DNA of 10,483 nt from positions 1 through 10,483 of the forward strand of contig JAFDYP010000563.1 of assembly GCA_018267355.1 (NCBI GenBank). Reading direction: 5' to 3'. The notes beneath the pieces were generated by a model, which had not been told where the DNA came from, searched no databases, and worked only from the letters and a program-made list of their open reading frames with translations. The stretch is from Bacteroidota bacterium. GTDB taxonomy: Bacteria > Bacteroidota > Bacteroidia > Chitinophagales > LD1. A program made the translations under genes and the position numbers. Positions 7,801 through 10,483 of this stretch are shown here, in pieces; within the stretch, counting starts at the first letter, position 1; every line of letters starts with the position of its first letter.

Positions 7801-10483
7801 GGCAGAGCTGACATATGAGCAGACCATCTTCCTGCAGAAACTGACCCGCAAGACATGGGCGTTCTTTGATGAGTTTGTCAATAAGGATGACAACTGGCTG
7901 CCACCTGACAACTTTCAGGAGCAGCCCGTATCAGCTATCGCACACCGTACCTCACCGACCAATATCGGCCTGTCGCTCCTGGCATCGCTGACCGCATTTG
8001 ACTTTAGCTATATCACACTGAGTGAGATGCTGGACAGGATAGGTGGTACATTCTCCTCCCTGCAGAAAATGGAGCGCTTTCACGGACATCTATACAACTG
8101 GTACGATACGCAAACGCTCACTCCGCTCCGGCCCAGATACATATCCTCGGTAGATAGCGGCAACTTCGGAGGCCATCTGCTCACGCTGCGACAAGGCCTC
8201 CTGACGATACCGGACCAACAAGTGATAGGTGAAAACCTCTTTGAAAGCCTCAGAAATACACTGAGGATACTAGCGGACACGGTACATAAGAGAGACTTTG
8301 CTGTACTGAAAGAATTTAAGTCAGAGCTGGAGTCGATATGCAGTGTACAGCCGGCTACTCTCTACGATACACGCATAGCACTGGAGCGCCTGCTGGCAAA
8401 GTACGGCAATGTATCAAAGTACCTGCAGACCGATGATGCCAGCAAAACGCACTACTGGAAGAAGGCACTGGAAACTCAGATCACTGCGCCTCTGGAAGAG
8501 ATGAAGAAGCTCACACCATGGGTATTTCTCTCGCTCCCGGCAGATGTGCTGGCTACGATCCCAATACCCGCTATCCCTACGCTGAGAGAGATCTCTATGC
8601 TATCCGTATCTACGGCTCATCATAGCGATCAGCCCTGGTTTGAATCATACAATGCTGCCGTCATAGCCGGTAGCGATCAGGCCAAGGCATTTATATCTGC
8701 CACAGAGTACCTGGCCGGACAGTGCGCCGATTTTGCAGACATGGAATGGGACTTTCTCTATGACAAAAACAAACGGCTCCTCACCATCGGCTATAATGCT
8801 GATGAGCATCGCATGGATAGCAGCTTCTACGACCTCCTCGCGTCAGAGGCCCGGCTCACAGTCTTTCTCGCTATCGCGCAGGGCAAGATACCTCAGGAGA
8901 GCTGGTTTGCATTGGGCCGTCTGATCGTAAACGTGAATGGGAATCCTATCCTGCTCTCATGGAGCGGAAGCATGTTTGAGTATCTGATGCCTATGTTGGT
9001 CATGCCCAGCTTTGATAAGACACTGATCAACCAGACGGACAAAACAAGCGTGCAGCGCCAGATACAATATGGCAAAGAGCGCGGCGTGCCATGGGGTATA
9101 TCTGAGAGCGGCTATAACATGATAGATGCCGCGCAGAACTATCAATACAAGGCATTTGGAGTACCCGGCCTCGGTCTGAAGAGAGGGCTGGGAGAAGACC
9201 TCGTCATAGCACCTTATGCCTCTGTCATGGCCCTGATGGTCTCACCTGAGCGCGCCTGTACCAATCTACAGCAAATGGCTACGATGGGTTTTGAAGGTAA
9301 GTATGGCATGTATGAAGCGGTGGACTATACACCATCGCGCCTGCCGCGCGGCCAGTCCTTTGCGCTCGTACAGTCATATATGGCACACCATCAGGGTATG
9401 AGCCTGCTTTCACTTTCCTACCTGCTGCTCAGCCAGCCTATGCAGAAGCGGTTTGAAGCCGAGCCGCAGTTTCAGGCTACCATGCTGCTGCTGGAGGAGC
9501 GTATACCAAAGGCTACCTCCTACTACGCACATACCACAGATACTGCAGATGCACACTCTATAGTGAGCGGCTCAGAGGTGCGCATCATACGCAATGCGAA
9601 TACTGCCGTGCCGGAGGTCCAGCTCCTCTCCAATGGCAACTATCACGTCATGGTGACCAACGCCGGAGGCGGCTACAGCAAGTGGAAGAACCTGGCAGTG
9701 ACCAGATGGCGTGAAGACAGCACGTCTGACAACTGGGGTACCTTCTGCTACGTCCGCGACCTTGAGACGGGAGACTACTGGTCCACTTCGCATCAGCCTA
9801 CCCTGCGCAAGAGTAAGTATTATGAGGCGGCTTTCTCGCAGGGCCGGGCTGACCTGCGTGACAGGCAGCAGGACATAGAGATGCACACAGAGATAGTGGT
9901 CTCTCCGGAGGATGATATCGAGATGCGCAGGCTCTACCTGATCAATAGGTCCGGCAGAAAGAAAGTGCTCGATATCACCAGCTATGCCGAGGTGGTCATA
10001 GCGCCTCCCGCAGCAGATGCTGCGCACCCTGCCTTCAGCAATCTCTTTGTGCAGACAGAGATCCTGAAAGGGCAAAATGCGATCATCTGTACACGCCGCC
10101 CGCGAGGGGCCAATGACAAAGAACCGTGGATGTTTCACCTGATGAAAGTACACGGTACAAAGGCAGTGGAGACGTCATTTGAGACGGACAGGATGCAGTT
10201 CATAGGCCGTGGCAATACGGTAGCCAACCCAAAAGCGATGACCTCGGCAGATCCGCTCTCTGGGAGTCAGGGACCGGTACTGGATCCTATAGTTTCCATA
10301 CGGCATCAGATAGTACTGGAGGAGGATGAGACAGTGACCGTAGATATGCTGCTGGGCATAGCCGATACACGAGAGGGCTGCCAGGGCCTCGTAGATAAAT
10401 ACCAGGACAAGCATCACAAAGACCGCGTATTTGAGCTGGCCTGGACGCACAATCAGGTAGTGCTGCGCCAGATCAACGCCTCA
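4835..10483 (+). CDS. ndvB: Cyclic beta-1,2-glucan synthase (NdvB/ChvB/Cgs family), C-terminus beyond window
   Basis: The frame is open for 1883 codons to the last base; family members run to about 2800-2900 residues, so about a third is missing. The protein is an inner-membrane enzyme that builds beta-1,2-glucan from UDP-glucose, trims it and closes it into rings. Domains in order: conserved N-terminal cytoplasmic region (about 40-390, with GEWLLDNF at 84-91); two membrane segments (about 404-423, 436-458); GT84 domain (about 470-810) with DAD at 622-624, HDLLEG at 735-740 and RxxRW at 767-771; four membrane segments (about 818-830, 835-851, 937-955, 960-980); glycoamylase-like domain (about 1038-1530) with SPTNIG (1040-1045), VDSGNFGG (1106-1113), PWGISESGYN (1419-1428), YEAVDYT (1493-1499) and AHHQGM (1517-1522); then the GH94 N-terminal sandwich from about 1580, with LSNGNYHV (1598-1605). 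The GH94 catalytic barrel is outside. The ATG at 4835 is the first in frame after a TAA at 4814; no Shine-Dalgarno sequence precedes it. All glycosyltransferase motifs look intact. Confidence 0.93.
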   Translation, partial: MKLTFPGNIFEQQAITEEPLRRELFSSEQMEQHARSLAASHQISPKGNEDRLLGRLADNEHVLLEVHSLLTQTVKKKYQITPAGEWLLDNFYLIEEQIQIAKKHLPKLYSEGLPQLAKGPSAGLPRVYDIALEIVSHSDGRLDMETVNSFLRAYQTVTHLRIGELWGVPIMLRLALLENLRRVSASIAAERIHRNEADYWSKLMLDTIESNPRDLILVIADMARSNPPLQRSFVAEITRQLRGKGPSVAQALTWLEDRLSESGYTSDELVQEENQKQAADQLSVSNAINSLRSLGTMDWREFVESNSVVEQALRADPVYIQMDFFTRDRYRHVVEAIAEQSDKSELEVARIALSLAATEGAGGRTSHVGYYLIGKGLAQTEKQAAREISFAEQIRRLLARHPLSAYLAPIILIAAGVTAAITYEVWRLQPEKIAQIIAFGIVAFISASQLAVALVNFICTLTVRPDALPRMDYEESIPDTAATLVAVPCMLTSIAEVEQLAEALEVRYLANQDHNLYYALLSDLKDADKEHLSEDDELISHAVACIEKLNKKYHHGKHDIFFLFHRPRLWNPIEKKWMGYERKRGKLSDLNHLLRGHGRDKFSTIAGDLESLPQIAYVLTLDADTQLPRDSAWKLIATMAHPLNKAVYDTGKKRVTEGYGILQPRVSTSMPREDSSRYAHMNGNEPGLDPYTRLTSDVYQDLFHQGSFIGKGLYDIDVFEKTLDDRFPENRILSHDLLEGCYTRSGLLSDVQLYEKYPALYSTDMKRRHRWIRGDWQIAAWCLPWVPDARHKWHKNPLDALSRWKIFDNLRRSLFPPAVTALIILSWLLLPDAGWWTLIVTGIIILPGLLSNFWSLLHKPKDVILLHHVIVSGRSAGNAAVSAMFGAICLPYEAFMNLDAILRSCWRMLISRRHLLEWNPSGFAELSATNSLAGSYLAMILEPLTAVAVAVYLSVRASHALYIAGPIIALWLTAPLITWFVSQPIARKLAELTYEQTIFLQKLTRKTWAFFDEFVNKDDNWLPPDNFQEQPVSAIAHRTSPTNIGLSLLASLTAFDFSYITLSEMLDRIGGTFSSLQKMERFHGHLYNWYDTQTLTPLRPRYISSVDSGNFGGHLLTLRQGLLTIPDQQVIGENLFESLRNTLRILADTVHKRDFAVLKEFKSELESICSVQPATLYDTRIALERLLAKYGNVSKYLQTDDASKTHYWKKALETQITAPLEEMKKLTPWVFLSLPADVLATIPIPAIPTLREISMLSVSTAHHSDQPWFESYNAAVIAGSDQAKAFISATEYLAGQCADFADMEWDFLYDKNKRLLTIGYNADEHRMDSSFYDLLASEARLTVFLAIAQGKIPQESWFALGRLIVNVNGNPILLSWSGSMFEYLMPMLVMPSFDKTLINQTDKTSVQRQIQYGKERGVPWGISESGYNMIDAAQNYQYKAFGVPGLGLKRGLGEDLVIAPYASVMALMVSPERACTNLQQMATMGFEGKYGMYEAVDYTPSRLPRGQSFALVQSYMAHHQGMSLLSLSYLLLSQPMQKRFEAEPQFQATMLLLEERIPKATSYYAHTTDTADAHSIVSGSEVRIIRNANTAVPEVQLLSNGNYHVMVTNAGGGYSKWKNLAVTRWREDSTSDNWGTFCYVRDLETGDYWSTSHQPTLRKSKYYEAAFSQGRADLRDRQQDIEMHTEIVVSPEDDIEMRRLYLINRSGRKKVLDITSYAEVVIAPPAADAAHPAFSNLFVQTEILKGQNAIICTRRPRGANDKEPWMFHLMKVHGTKAVETSFETDRMQFIGRGNTVANPKAMTSADPLSGSQGPVLDPIVSIRHQIVLEEDETVTVDMLLGIADTREGCQGLVDKYQDKHHKDRVFELAWTHNQVVLRQINAS

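Noticed and set aside
7114..7911. A 265-codon open frame on the minus strand inside the glucan synthase gene
   Set aside because: It lies wholly antisense to well-conserved GT84 and membrane-segment codons, its translation is rich in Ser and Arg with no recognisable domain, and it has no promoter or neighbour context. It is a shadow of the real frame.
9572..10153. A 193-codon minus-strand open frame inside the glucan synthase gene
   Set aside because: Antisense to the GH94 N-terminal region, with no recognisable family and no supporting signals.

Overview
The window carries two divergently arranged transcription units separated by a 175-bp control region. It most resembles a Bacteroidota genome, possibly Chitinophagaceae-like. 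The grounds are the lack of Shine-Dalgarno sequences before most starts, A-rich leaders, a TTTG-N20-TAnnTTT-type promoter before the leftward operon, and the character of the PGI and HAD proteins. This is an inference from composition and protein style; Acidobacteriota or a related phylum is not excluded.

Left half (1-4659, all on the minus strand, transcribed right to left): a tightly packed operon, tkt (transketolase) - rpiB (ribose-5-phosphate isomerase B) - pgi (glucose-6-phosphate isomerase of the type found as the C-terminal half of bifunctional transaldolase/PGI enzymes) - a HAD-family hydrolase cut by the window edge. tkt and rpiB overlap by 4 bases (ATGA), rpiB and pgi are 24 bp apart, and pgi overlaps the HAD gene by 14 bases. 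The first three enzymes interconvert pentose phosphates, fructose-6-phosphate and glucose-6-phosphate. They form a non-oxidative pentose phosphate / upper glycolysis module lacking a transaldolase inside the window.

Middle (4660-4834): a divergent regulatory region. It contains a perfect 16-bp dyad, TGTGAT-N4-ATCACA, identical in its twelve symmetric positions to the core of the classical CRP (cAMP receptor protein) operator. It also has a good Bacteroidota-type promoter facing tkt and a weak promoter candidate facing the right-hand gene.

Right half (4835-10483, plus strand): one giant open reading frame, still open at the window end after 1883 codons. It encodes a cyclic beta-1,2-glucan synthase (NdvB/ChvB/Cgs family). 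Visible in order are the conserved N-terminal region, two membrane segments, a GT84 glycosyltransferase domain with intact DxD and RxxRW motifs, four more membrane segments, the glycoamylase-like (cyclisation-type) domain, and the start of the GH94 phosphorylase-like region. The rest of GH94 lies outside.

As a whole, the leftward operon sets the balance between pentose phosphates and glucose-6-phosphate, the precursor of UDP-glucose. The rightward gene consumes UDP-glucose to make a periplasmic or extracellular glucan. A shared CRP-like site between them suggests joint carbon-state control. The biochemistry is established for the families; the shared regulation is inference. No RNA genes, mobile elements, CRISPR arrays or obvious terminators were seen.
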